From Bog-473 sp963719485 (GTDB lineage: Bacteria; Actinomycetota; Acidimicrobiia; Acidimicrobiales; RAAP-2), in contig OY970387.1 in NCBI GenBank assembly GCA_963719485.1, forward strand, positions 2,294,001 through 2,358,000: a stretch of DNA of 64,000 bases, written 5' to 3'. A program made the translations under genes and the position numbers. Each line of letters begins with the position of its first letter. Positions within the stretch are counted from its first letter, which is position 1. This document shows positions 44,939 through 53,683 of the stretch, in pieces. The notes below the pieces were generated by a model that ran no database searches, was not told the origin of the DNA, and worked only from the letters and a program-made list of their open reading frames with translations.

Positions 44939-46639
44939 GTGAGCGGGACGGGCATGGGCATCGGCGGCGCACCCGCCAACCAGGAGGACCCGCGGGCAGA
45001 CCTGATCTGGGGCACGGTGCCGCGACTGGTGGACGACGCGGCACTGCGGCACGGCGGCACGGAGGCGTTGGTGGACGGGGACGTGCGCCTGACCTACGCG
45101 CAGCTGGCCCCCGAGGTCGACCGCTACGCGCGCGGGTTCGTGGCCGCAGGTGTGGGGTCGGGCGACCGCGTGGCCATGTGGGCGCCCAACTGCGCCGAGT
45201 GGATGCTCGCCGCGCTCGGACTCCTGCGGGCCGGCGCGGTGCTGGTGCCGCTCAACACCCGGTTCAAGGGTGGTGAGGCGGCCTACATCATCCGCGACGC
45301 CGGAGCGTCGATCCTCGTGACGGTGCGCGGCTTCCTGGGCACCGACTACCCGGGCATGTTGGCGGGCGAGGACACCGGCGACCTGGCGCGTACCGTCCTC
45401 CTGCGCGACGAGGGAGGGGAAGCCGGTTCGCGCACCGGTGCCGACGGGCGGCCGGTCACGAGCCTCGCAGCATTCCTCGAGGCCGGCGAGAACATCGATC
45501 CCGCGGCGTCCGCCGCGCGGGCAACCGCGGTCGAGCCCGGTGACGTCTCGGACCTCATCTTCACCTCGGGCACCACGGGCCGTCCCAAGGGGGCGGCGGG
45601 CACGCACGCCCAATCCTTGCGGACCTACGGGACCTGGTCGTCCATCATCGGGCTCGGGGCCGGTGACCGCTACCTCGTCGTGAACCCGTTCTTCCACACG
45701 TTCGGGTACAAGGCGGGGATCCTGGCCTGCATCATGGCCGGAGCCACGGTCGTCCCCGAGCCGGTGTTCGACGCGGCGGCCGTCATGACCCGAATCGAAG
45801 CCGAGCACATCAGCGTGCTGCCGGGACCCCCGACGCTCTACCAGACACTGCTCGCCGATCCCCGCAGGGCCGAGCACGACCTTTCGTCGCTCCGGCTCGG
45901 TGTGACGGGCGCCGCCATCGTCCCGGTCGAGCTGGTGCACGCGATGCGCGACGAGCTCCGCTTCGACACCGTCCTCACGGCCTACGGCCTCACCGAGTGC
46001 TGCGGGACGGTCACCATGTGCCGTCGCAGCGACCCTCCGGAGATCGTCGCCGCGACGTCGGGCCGCGCCATTCCCGGTGTGGAGGTGCGGGCCGTCGCCG
46101 GGGGCGCCGAGGTCGCGGTGGGCGATCCCGGCGAGATCGTCGTCCGCGGCTACACCGTGATGTCGGGCTACTGGGGGAACGAGGCCGCCACGGCCGAGAC
46201 CATCGACGCGGAGGGCTGGCTGCACACCGGCGACATCGGGGTCATGGACGCCGCAGGCAACGTCACCATCACCGACCGGGTGAAGGACATGTACGTCGTG
46301 GGCGGCTTCAACGCGTACCCGGCGGAGATCGAGGCCATCCTCCGTGGCCACGAGGCCGTCGGCCAGGTGGCCGTGATCGGCGTGGCCGACGATCGCATGG
46401 GGGAGGTGGGCTGCGCCTACGTAGTGCCCGCGGCGGGCGTGGACGGTGGCGCCGGTACGCTCGAGCTCGGGAAGGCGATCCTCAGCTGGTCCCGGGGGGT
46501 CATGGCCAACTACAAAGTCCCCCGCGGCGTCGTCGTGGTCGACGCGCTGCCGGTGAACGCCAGCGGGAAGGTGCTCAAGCGCGAGCTGCGCCAGCGCCAC
46601 GCGGACGGCGCGGACCGCGTGGTCACCGCTGAGTCGTAG
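44939..46639 (+). CDS. Acyl-CoA synthetase (FadD3-like AMP-forming ligase)
   Basis: About 566 residues, ANL superfamily. The AMP-binding P-loop FTSGTTGRPKGAAGTHAQSL, the segment NPFFHTFGYKAGILACIMAG, YGLTECCGTVTMC, and the C-terminal GWLHTGDIG, ITDRVKDMY and NASGKVLKRE (catalytic lysine) are intact. The middle part is strongly reminiscent of FadD3, which activates the steroid-derived HIP acid in mycobacteria. GTG 44939 was chosen for the GAGGA site six bases upstream; GTG 44936 and ATG 44957 are possible. It lies downstream of a nested inverted repeat and is followed by the alcohol dehydrogenase. Confidence 0.88.
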   Translation: MSGTGMGIGGAPANQEDPRADLIWGTVPRLVDDAALRHGGTEALVDGDVRLTYAQLAPEVDRYARGFVAAGVGSGDRVAMWAPNCAEWMLAALGLLRAGAVLVPLNTRFKGGEAAYIIRDAGASILVTVRGFLGTDYPGMLAGEDTGDLARTVLLRDEGGEAGSRTGADGRPVTSLAAFLEAGENIDPAASAARATAVEPGDVSDLIFTSGTTGRPKGAAGTHAQSLRTYGTWSSIIGLGAGDRYLVVNPFFHTFGYKAGILACIMAGATVVPEPVFDAAAVMTRIEAEHISVLPGPPTLYQTLLADPRRAEHDLSSLRLGVTGAAIVPVELVHAMRDELRFDTVLTAYGLTECCGTVTMCRRSDPPEIVAATSGRAIPGVEVRAVAGGAEVAVGDPGEIVVRGYTVMSGYWGNEAATAETIDAEGWLHTGDIGVMDAAGNVTITDRVKDMYVVGGFNAYPAEIEAILRGHEAVGQVAVIGVADDRMGEVGCAYVVPAAGVDGGAGTLELGKAILSWSRGVMANYKVPRGVVVVDALPVNASGKVLKRELRQRHADGADRVVTAES

Positions 46640-46660
46640 GAACACGAGTCGTAGGAACAC
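46631..46660 (+). repeat. 15-base tandem duplication spanning a stop codon
   Basis: GAGTCGTAGGAACAC occurs twice in a row. The first copy contains the acyl-CoA synthetase stop (TAG) and the second repeats it in frame, giving a spare stop before the next ribosome binding site. Confidence 0.85.
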
Positions 46661-46673
46661 GAGAGGAGCACAA

Positions 46674-47784
46674 ATGCGAGGCATCGTCTACACGGGAGAG
46701 GGGGTCGAGGTCACCGACGCGCTCGAGGTACGGGGCCCCGGGCCGAACGAGGTGCAGGTGCGCATGCGGGCGGCCGGCGTGTGCCACTCCGACCTGTCGG
46801 TGATCGATGGGACGATCCCCTTCCCGGCACCGGCGGTGTTGGGCCACGAAGGTGCCGGCATCGTGGAGGCCGTCGGCGACGCGGTGCGGTCCGTCAAGCC
46901 GGGCGACCACGTCGTCATCGCCACCCTGGCCAGTTGTGGCGCGTGCCGCGCCTGCGGCACCGGCCACCCGACCTGGTGCAAGAGCTCTCTCGGGAACATC
47001 TCGACGCCGTTCACCTTCAGAGGGGAACCGGCGTCGAACTTCGCGGCAGCCTCGGTCTTCTCCGAGCTCACTGTCGTCAGCGAGGTCCAGGCCGTGCGCA
47101 TCCCCAAGGACGTCCCGCTGTCGTCCGCGTGCCTGATCGGCTGCGGCGTGCTGACCGGCGTCGGTGCTGTGCTGAACCGGGCCAAGGCGAAGCCGGGCGA
47201 CACGGCGGCCGTCTTCGGCGTGGGCGGCGTGGGCCTCAACGTGATCCAGGGCTTGCGCATCGCAGGGGCGACCCGGATCGTGGCGGTCGACACCGTGGCC
47301 GCCAAGGAGAAGCTCGGGCGGCAGTTCGGCGCCACGCACTTCGTCGACGCCAGCGCCGGTGACGCGGCGGCGGCCGTGCGCGAGCTCGTCCCGGCCGACC
47401 GGGAGTCCGCCGCCGGTGCGCTCTTCCCGCTCGGCGGGGTCACCTGGGCCTTCGACTGCGTCGGCCACCCCGCTGTCCTGCGCAGCGCGCTCGGACTGCC
47501 TCGACTGGGCCGGCAACGCCGTGGCCATCGGCATCCCGCCCCGCGGCACGGAGGTCGCCGTCGACGTCAACGCGCTGGCCTACGTGGACCGTGGTTTGCT
47601 CGGCTGCCGCTACGGCTCGGCCCGACCGCACCACGACATCCCCCTCATGGTCGACCTGTACAAGTCCGGGCTGCTCATGCTCGACGAGCTGGTGTCCCTG
47701 ACCCGTCCGCTCGACCGCTTCGGCGAAGTCGTCGACGAGATGCACGCTGGTCGAGTGGCGCGGGGCGTCCTCACGTTCGACTAG
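46674..47784 (+). pseudogene. Zinc-dependent alcohol dehydrogenase, interrupted by a +1 frameshift
   Basis: Medium-chain zinc alcohol dehydrogenase. The first frame gives GVCHSDLSVIDG, GHEGAGIVE (catalytic zinc ligands), CGACRACGTGHPTWC (structural zinc) and VFGVGGVGLNVIQG (NAD site), up to LRSAL at about 47492. There the homology moves one frame: the second frame continues DCLDWAGNAVAIGIPPRG and ends normally as GRVARGVLTFD at 47784. Deleting one G at 47493-47494 restores ALDCLDWAGN and a roughly 369-residue protein. This is a frameshifted gene or an assembly error. Without the shift the first frame runs on into the next gene. GAGAGGAG precedes the ATG. Confidence 0.8.
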
Positions 47785-47825
47785 AAACAGGCCATGTCTG
47801 TGGTGCCGGCGCCCCGAGCGCGTTC

Positions 47826-48569
47826 GTGAAGGGTGTCATCCTGGCCGGTGGGACGGGCTCGCGCCTGTACCCACTGACCCGGATCACCAACAAGCATCTC
47901 CTGCCGATCTACGACCGCCCGATGATCGCCTGGTCGATCGAGGCCGTGGTGTCGGCCGGCATCGACGAGATCATGCTCGTGACCGGCGGGACCCACGCCG
48001 GTGAGTTCCTGCGCCTGCTCGGCAATGGGCACGAGTACGGGATCGACCAGCTCTCCTACGCCTACCAGGAGAAGGCGGGCGGCATCGCCGAGGCGCTCGG
48101 CCTCGCCGCGCACTTCGCCGGCGGGGGGCCTGTGCTCGTCATGCTGGCCGACAACATCGTCGAGCGCTCCATCCGCCCGATGGTCGACGCCTTCCGGGCC
48201 GACCCGGTCGGCGCCCGCATCCTGCTGTCCGCGGTGTCCGAGCCCGAACACCTGCGCCACCTCGGCGTGCCCGTCTTCGGCGATGACGGCAGGGTGGCCC
48301 ACATCGATGAGAAGCCCGAGCACCCTGCGTCCGAGTACTGCGTGACCGGCATCTACTGCTACGAGGCAGGCGTCTTCGACATCATCGGCGATCTCATTCC
48401 CTCGGGCCGGGGCGAGTTGGAGATCACCGACGTCAACAACCACTTCGTCGGGAAGGGACAGATGGCCCACGACATCCAGGACGGGTTCTGGGGTGACGCT
48501 GGCGAGTCGATCGAGGCGTACTACGCGGTCAACGACTTCGTGCGCCAGAACGGCGCCAACTCGGCGTAG
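47826..48569 (+). CDS. Glucose-1-phosphate thymidylyltransferase-like nucleotidyltransferase
   Basis: About 247 residues. The nucleotide-binding motif VKGVILAGGTGSRLYPLTRI opens the protein, followed by NKHLLPIYDRPMI, VMLADNIVE (metal-binding Asp) and ELEITDVNNHF. It resembles RmlA, which makes dTDP-glucose, but is about 40 residues shorter, as in the short StrD-like forms. GTG 47826 was chosen because the homology begins there; the open frame upstream belongs to the shifted alcohol dehydrogenase. No other deoxysugar genes are nearby. Confidence 0.82.
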   Translation: MKGVILAGGTGSRLYPLTRITNKHLLPIYDRPMIAWSIEAVVSAGIDEIMLVTGGTHAGEFLRLLGNGHEYGIDQLSYAYQEKAGGIAEALGLAAHFAGGGPVLVMLADNIVERSIRPMVDAFRADPVGARILLSAVSEPEHLRHLGVPVFGDDGRVAHIDEKPEHPASEYCVTGIYCYEAGVFDIIGDLIPSGRGELEITDVNNHFVGKGQMAHDIQDGFWGDAGESIEAYYAVNDFVRQNGANSA

Positions 48570-48590
48570 GGCGGGCTGCCGGCGGGACGG

Positions 48591-50591
48591 TCAGTCGGGG
48601 CCGGGCTCGGCCGGGACGGCGAGCCGGACCCGGCGCACGCTCTCGGCAATGCCGGCGCCATCGAGGCCGAGGCTGGCGAGGATGTCGTCGGCCTTGCCCT
48701 GCGCAAGGTACTCACGCGGGATCCCGAGGACGCGGGTGGCCGGCATCGGGAGGCCCGCCCACTCCAGCTGGGCCGCCATGGCGTCGAGGAGGAACGCTCC
48801 CGCGCCCCCGTGGCGGACCCCGTCCTCCGCGGTCACCACCAGGCGGTGGCGCGCCGCGTCGTCGAGCATGGACCCGTCGGGTGGCGAGACCACGCGCACG
48901 TCCCACACGGTGGCTTCCATGCCCTCGCCGGCCAATTCGTCGGCGGCATGGAGGCAGGCGGCGACGGTCTTGCCCACGCCGAGGAGGCACACCGACCCGT
49001 CGCCGACGCGCAGCCGGCGCGCCTGGAGCCCGCTGCCGACCTCGTCGGGGTCGACGTGTCGCGGTGCGGTCTTGGGCACGCGGATGGTGGAGGGCCCCGG
49101 GAGCTCGAGGGCGGTCCGCAGCATCGGTCCCACCTCCTCGGCCGAGGACGGCGCGAACACCGTCATACCCGGGATGGACAGCGCCAGCGCCAGGTCGAGG
49201 ATGCCGTGGTGGCTCGGCCCGTCGTCGCCGGTGATGCCGGCCCGGTCGAGCACGAAGACCACCGGGCAGCCGTGCAGACCCACGTCGAGGTTGGCCTGGT
49301 CGAAGGAACGCGACCAGAACGTGGAGTACACCGCCACGACGGGGCGCAGCCCGGCCATGGCCATCCCGGCGGCCGAGGTGGCTCCGTGCTGCTCCGCGAT
49401 GCCGACGTCGAAGAAGCGATCGGGGAAGCGGGCCTGGAAGGTGAGGAGCCCGGTCGGTCCCGGCATGGCCGCCGTGAGCGCCACGATGCGGGGGTCGTCC
49501 TCCGCCGCGTCCAGCAGCGCCCGCGCGAACGCATCGGTGTACGTGGCGGCGCGCTGCGGCGACTCGTCCATTCCGCTCTCGGCGGAGCCCAGGGAAGCGA
49601 TCCCACCGCCGTCGGATCCGGCCGAGCCTCCCACCGCTCGCCCGGCCGAGCTGCCGACGGTGTTCTCGAGCGAAATGGGCTTGGTGGCCTTGACGTCGTG
49701 CAGCCGCTGGATGTCGTCCTCTTCGGCCGGGGCGTAGCCGCGACCCTTCTGGGTCAGCACGTGCACGACGATCGGGCCGTCCCATTCGGCCGCGTGGGTG
49801 AAGGCCTGCTCCATGTGCTCGATGTCGTGACCGTCGATCGGCCCCGCGTAGCGCACGCCCAGCGCCTCGAAGAAGGTGTGCGGCGCCACCATGTCGCGCA
49901 GCGCGCTCGTGACCGAGTGCACGCCCGAGTAGGCCAGTTCGCCCAGCGCGGGCAGCTCGCGCAGGCGCAGGCGCAGGCGTTCCCGGGCCGCCGTGTAGGT
50001 CGGGTTGAGCCGCAGCGTCGTGAGGCTCTGCGAGAGCTGGGAGACGGTCGGCGCGTAGGAGCGACCGTTGTCGTTGAGCACAATCACGACGCGGCGCCGC
50101 GAGTGCCCGAGGTTGTTCAGGGCCTCGTAGGCCATGCCCCCGGTGAGCGCGCCGTCCCCAACGACGGCGACCACCTTGCGCTCACCGTCGACGCCGCGCA
50201 GCGCGAAGCCGCTGGCGATCCCGTGGGCATAGGAGAGCCCGGTCGACGCGTGGCTGTTCTCGATCCAGTCGTGCTCGGACTCGGCCCGGTTCGGGTAGCC
50301 CGACATCCCGCCCGCCTGCTTCAACGTCTTGAAGCCGTAACGCCGGCCAGTCAGCAGCTTGTGGACGTAGGCCTGGTGGCCGGTGTCCCACAGGATCACG
50401 TCGCGCGGAGAGTCGAAGACACGGTGCAGGGCCACCGTGAGCTCGACGGCCCCGAGGTTGGAGCCGAGATGCCCACCGGTCGTCGTCACGGTGTCGACGA
50501 TGAACGTCCTGATCTCCTCGCACAGTTCGGCGAGTTGTTCGTCGTTCAGGCCCTTTAGATCGGCGGGCGTCTCGATGCTGGGCAGGATCAT
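48591..50591 (-). CDS. dxs: 1-deoxy-D-xylulose-5-phosphate synthase
   Basis: 666 residues, full length. First enzyme of the MEP isoprenoid pathway, joining pyruvate and glyceraldehyde 3-phosphate with thiamine diphosphate. Recognisable: TTGGHLGSNLGAVELTVAL, VGDGALTGGMAYEALNNLG (thiamine diphosphate/Mg site), GPIDGHD, IAEQHGATSAAGMAMAG and DRAGITGDDGPSHHG. A Gly/Ser-rich insert of about 40 residues near residue 310 separates the two domains. Convergent with the nucleotidyltransferase; TAGCCT twelve bases before the ATG suggests a very short leader. Confidence 0.96.
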   Translation of the reverse strand: MILPSIETPADLKGLNDEQLAELCEEIRTFIVDTVTTTGGHLGSNLGAVELTVALHRVFDSPRDVILWDTGHQAYVHKLLTGRRYGFKTLKQAGGMSGYPNRAESEHDWIENSHASTGLSYAHGIASGFALRGVDGERKVVAVVGDGALTGGMAYEALNNLGHSRRRVVIVLNDNGRSYAPTVSQLSQSLTTLRLNPTYTAARERLRLRLRELPALGELAYSGVHSVTSALRDMVAPHTFFEALGVRYAGPIDGHDIEHMEQAFTHAAEWDGPIVVHVLTQKGRGYAPAEEDDIQRLHDVKATKPISLENTVGSSAGRAVGGSAGSDGGGIASLGSAESGMDESPQRAATYTDAFARALLDAAEDDPRIVALTAAMPGPTGLLTFQARFPDRFFDVGIAEQHGATSAAGMAMAGLRPVVAVYSTFWSRSFDQANLDVGLHGCPVVFVLDRAGITGDDGPSHHGILDLALALSIPGMTVFAPSSAEEVGPMLRTALELPGPSTIRVPKTAPRHVDPDEVGSGLQARRLRVGDGSVCLLGVGKTVAACLHAADELAGEGMEATVWDVRVVSPPDGSMLDDAARHRLVVTAEDGVRHGGAGAFLLDAMAAQLEWAGLPMPATRVLGIPREYLAQGKADDILASLGLDGAGIAESVRRVRLAVPAEPGPD

Positions 50592-50606
50592 GGCGATCGG
50601 CCAAGG

Positions 50607-51752
50607 CTACCCGCTGGCCTCCACGCCGGCCCGACGCTGGGGGCTCAGGAGGGTCAGCGCGGCGACGCCGAACGAAGCGAGGGCCAGGACTTGGAGGCCG
50701 CGGGCGGGCCCGAGATTCTGCGAGACCCATCCGACGATCGGCGCCCCGGCGACCCAGCCGACGTACCCCGCCGCGGTGAAGGCGCCCACGGCGCTGACCA
50801 CCTGACTCGCCATCCGGCTCACCGTGCTCATGACCAGCGGCCAGAACAGCGAAGCGCCCCCGGCGCCGAGGGCCAGACCGAGCGCAGCGACACCGGACAC
50901 GGACGTCAGCGACTCCAGGAGGATGCCCGCGCCGGCGATGCAACCGCCCGTGATGAGTGCCCGCCGGGTGGAGAGCCTGCCGAGCAGATGGCCGCCGGCG
51001 CCGCGGGTCGTGGCGGCCATCAGCTGGCCGACGACGTACGCCCCCGCCCCGAGCAGCACCCCCGTGGCCAGGTGGTTGCGCAGGTAGAGCACACCCCAGG
51101 TGTCGACGCCGCCCTCGGTGATCTCCGCCAGGGCGAAGACGGCTAGGAGTGCCAGCAGCCCGTCGCGGCGCAGACGCCGCAACGGGTGCCGGTTCGTCGC
51201 CGGCGCCGCACCGGCGAGGTCGGCGGGGGCCAGGGCCGTACCCGCGTCGGTGACGAGGGCCCACACGCCGACGGCCAGGGCCACGGCGGCGATGGCGGGC
51301 CAGACCCAACGCCAGGACACGCCGGCGTGGATGACCAGCGCGGCGCCCGCGGCGCCGATGAGGGCCCCGGTGTTGAACAGGGCGTGCAGGCGCACCAACG
51401 ATTTCGGGCTGCTCATCAGGCGATGGGACGCCTCGGCGTTCATGGCCGTGTCGATGGAGCCGCCGGCGATCTCCACCAGGACCAGCGCCACGGCGAAGGA
51501 CCACGTGTCGTGAGTGAGCGCCAGCACGCAGAGGAACACCGACCAGGCGAACAACGCGATCCACAGCAGGCGGCGCGCACCGACCCGGTCGCAGAAGTGC
51601 GCCATGACCGCGCTCGACGCGCCGGCCACGGCGATGGCAACGGCCAACAGCACGCCTAGTTGCGCGTCGTTGAGGGAGAACGTGTGCTGGATGTTGAAGA
51701 GCATCACGGCCCAGCTGCCCCAGAAGAGGCCGAAGGTGACGAAGGCCGCCAC
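50607..51752 (-). CDS. Major facilitator superfamily transporter
   Basis: 381 residues with about twelve hydrophobic helices. The loop AHFCDRVGARRLLW after helix 2 is the MFS signature, and GHLLGRLSTRRALITGG is its counterpart in the second half. Similar in style to YbjJ/FucP-like exporters; substrate unknown. GTG 51752 is the only reasonable start. The gene follows the thioesterase by 71 bases on the same strand. Confidence 0.85.
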   Translation of the reverse strand: MAAFVTFGLFWGSWAVMLFNIQHTFSLNDAQLGVLLAVAIAVAGASSAVMAHFCDRVGARRLLWIALFAWSVFLCVLALTHDTWSFAVALVLVEIAGGSIDTAMNAEASHRLMSSPKSLVRLHALFNTGALIGAAGAALVIHAGVSWRWVWPAIAAVALAVGVWALVTDAGTALAPADLAGAAPATNRHPLRRLRRDGLLALLAVFALAEITEGGVDTWGVLYLRNHLATGVLLGAGAYVVGQLMAATTRGAGGHLLGRLSTRRALITGGCIAGAGILLESLTSVSGVAALGLALGAGGASLFWPLVMSTVSRMASQVVSAVGAFTAAGYVGWVAGAPIVGWVSQNLGPARGLQVLALASFGVAALTLLSPQRRAGVEASG

Positions 51753-51823
51753 GACCGGACCGGCCCCGGCGAGCAGGCCCCGTCCCTCGGAGGTGGGCCC
51801 CTTGGTGATGGGCGGGGTCGCGC

Positions 51824-52267
51824 TCAGGACGAGCCCGGGGCGCCCGCCTTGGCCAGGAAGGTGGACCGGTCGACCACGACCCGGGTGACGCGGCCCGCGC
51901 CGACCAGCCCGCCACCGTCGCCCTCCAGCCGGGCGGCGGACACCGTGAAGGTCAGCCGCCGTCCCTCGACCTTGACCAGCGTGGCCTCGGCGAGCACGAC
52001 CGAACCGACGGCCACGGGGGCCAAATGGTCGAACTGCACCCGGGTCGCCACGCTGGACTGCGCATCGGTGAGGTGCCCGTCCGTGGCCCGGCAGGTGGCC
52101 TCCTCGACCAGCGCGATGAGGCGGGGGGTGGCGAGCACGGGGACGTCGCCCGAGCGGAAGTGCTCGGCCGTGTCCTCGGCCGCGACCGTCAGCTCCAGCT
52201 GAGCGCTGAGCCCCGCGTGCGGCCCGTGCCCCGCCGCGGTCGTGGGAGCGGAGGGTTCGGCGGACAC
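51824..52267 (-). CDS. FlK-like hotdog thioesterase
   Basis: 147 residues, single hotdog domain. The pattern ATPRLIALVEEATCRA and, 25 residues later, VQFDHLAPVAVGS follows fluoroacetyl-CoA thioesterase-like proteins, where Thr, Glu and His form the active site. Natural substrate unknown. GTG 52267 is 18 bases from the divergent tldD start, and TATCGT on the minus strand (52275-52280) ends seven bases before it, so the transcript is probably leaderless. Confidence 0.78.
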   Translation of the reverse strand: MSAEPSAPTTAAGHGPHAGLSAQLELTVAAEDTAEHFRSGDVPVLATPRLIALVEEATCRATDGHLTDAQSSVATRVQFDHLAPVAVGSVVLAEATLVKVEGRRLTFTVSAARLEGDGGGLVGAGRVTRVVVDRSTFLAKAGAPGSS

Positions 52268-52285
52268 GACGATTACGATACCGCC
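52268..52285. promoter_or_regulatory. Bidirectional leaderless promoter between thioesterase and tldD
   Basis: Only 18 bases separate the two GTG starts. TACGAT (52274-52279, plus) and TATCGT (52275-52280, minus) overlap on opposite strands; each places the transcription start on its own GTG. Upstream promoter parts must lie inside the opposite coding region. Confidence 0.6.
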
Positions 52286-53683
52286 GTGACCGACACTGCT
52301 CTCATCGACCACGACGTGCTCGAGCGCGTCCTGTCCACCGCCCTGGTCGGCGGCGGCGACATGGCGGAGGTGTTCGCTGAAGACGCCGTAACGGCCAGCG
52401 CCATGCTCGACGACCGCCGGGTCGAGCAGCTCTCCTCCGGCCGCTCGCGTGGCGCGGGGATCCGGGTCGTCGACGGCGAGACGACCGGCTTCGCCCATAC
52501 CGCCGACCTGAGCGAGTCCGGCCTGCTGGCTGCGGCCCGGGCCGCTGCCGCGGTGGCCCGCCAGGGCGGCAGCGGGGTGCGCACCGTGGCCCTGGACCCG
52601 CTGACCGCCCACGGCCGGGGCGACCGCACACCGCCCGACTCGGTGGACAAGGCCCGCAAGCTCGAACTGCTGACGCGTGCCGACGAGGCCGCCCGCGCCG
52701 CCGGTGACGCCATCACCCAGGTGCAGGTCGGCTGTGGCGACAGCCGCCGCCGCGTCCTGATCGCCAACTCCGAGGGCCTGCTGGCCCAGGACGAGCAGAT
52801 CCGCACGCGCTTCAACGTCATGTGCGTGGCCAACGGCGACACCGGGATGCAGACGGGCTACGAATCGCTGGCTCGCACGGAGGGGTACGAGATCTTCGAG
52901 CGCCACCGCGTCGAGGACATCGCCGAAGTGGCCGCCGCCCGGGCGCTGACCAAGCTGTCGGCCCGCCCGGCGCCGTCGGGCGAAGTGCCGATCGTGCTGG
53001 CCGGGGGCAGTGGCGGCATCCTCTTCCACGAGGCGTGCGGGCACGGGCTCGAGGCCGACCACATCGTCAAGGATGCGTCCGTCTACACCGGCCAGGTCGG
53101 GCAGCTGGTGGCCAGCCCGCTCGTGACGTTGGTCGACGACGGCACCGTGCTGGGGGAGTGGGGCAACTTCGCGGTCGACGACGAGGGGCACCCGCCCGGG
53201 CGCAACGTGCTGATCGAGAACGGGATCCTCACGGACTACATGTGGGACTGGCTCCGGGCGCGCAAGGAGGGCCGCAAGTCCTCGGGCAACGGGCGCCGGC
53301 AGAGCTACCAGCACCTGCCCATGGTGCGCATGACCAACACCTACCTGCTCGCCGGCACCGAGGACCCCGACGAGATCGTGGCCCAGACCCCCTCGGGCGT
53401 CTACGTGAAGAAGCTCGGTGGCGGGCAGGTCAACACGGCGACGGGGGACTTCGTCTTCGGCACGACCGAGGCCTACCTGATTAAGGGAGGCCGCATCACG
53501 GAGCCATTGCGCGACGCCAACCTGATCGGCAACGGCCCCGAAGTGCTGCGGCGCATCGACGCCGTGGCCACCGACTTCGACATGACGCCGGGCACCTGCG
53601 GCAAGGACGGGCAGAGCGTCCCGGTCGGGTGCGGGCAGGCCACGCTCCGCATCACCGGCGTCACGCTCGGGGGCACGGCGTGA
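52286..53683 (+). CDS. tldD: TldD metalloprotease subunit
   Basis: 465 residues. The HExxxH zinc motif starts at His248 (FHEACGHGLEADH), and the typical SGVYVKKLGGGQVNTATGDF and C-terminal GTCGKDGQSVPVGCGQ are present. With TldE it forms a heterodimeric metalloprotease that degrades unfolded peptides and matures some RiPPs. GTG 52286 directly follows the bidirectional promoter. The stop overlaps tldE as GTGA. Confidence 0.94.
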   Translation: MTDTALIDHDVLERVLSTALVGGGDMAEVFAEDAVTASAMLDDRRVEQLSSGRSRGAGIRVVDGETTGFAHTADLSESGLLAAARAAAAVARQGGSGVRTVALDPLTAHGRGDRTPPDSVDKARKLELLTRADEAARAAGDAITQVQVGCGDSRRRVLIANSEGLLAQDEQIRTRFNVMCVANGDTGMQTGYESLARTEGYEIFERHRVEDIAEVAAARALTKLSARPAPSGEVPIVLAGGSGGILFHEACGHGLEADHIVKDASVYTGQVGQLVASPLVTLVDDGTVLGEWGNFAVDDEGHPPGRNVLIENGILTDYMWDWLRARKEGRKSSGNGRRQSYQHLPMVRMTNTYLLAGTEDPDEIVAQTPSGVYVKKLGGGQVNTATGDFVFGTTEAYLIKGGRITEPLRDANLIGNGPEVLRRIDAVATDFDMTPGTCGKDGQSVPVGCGQATLRITGVTLGGTA

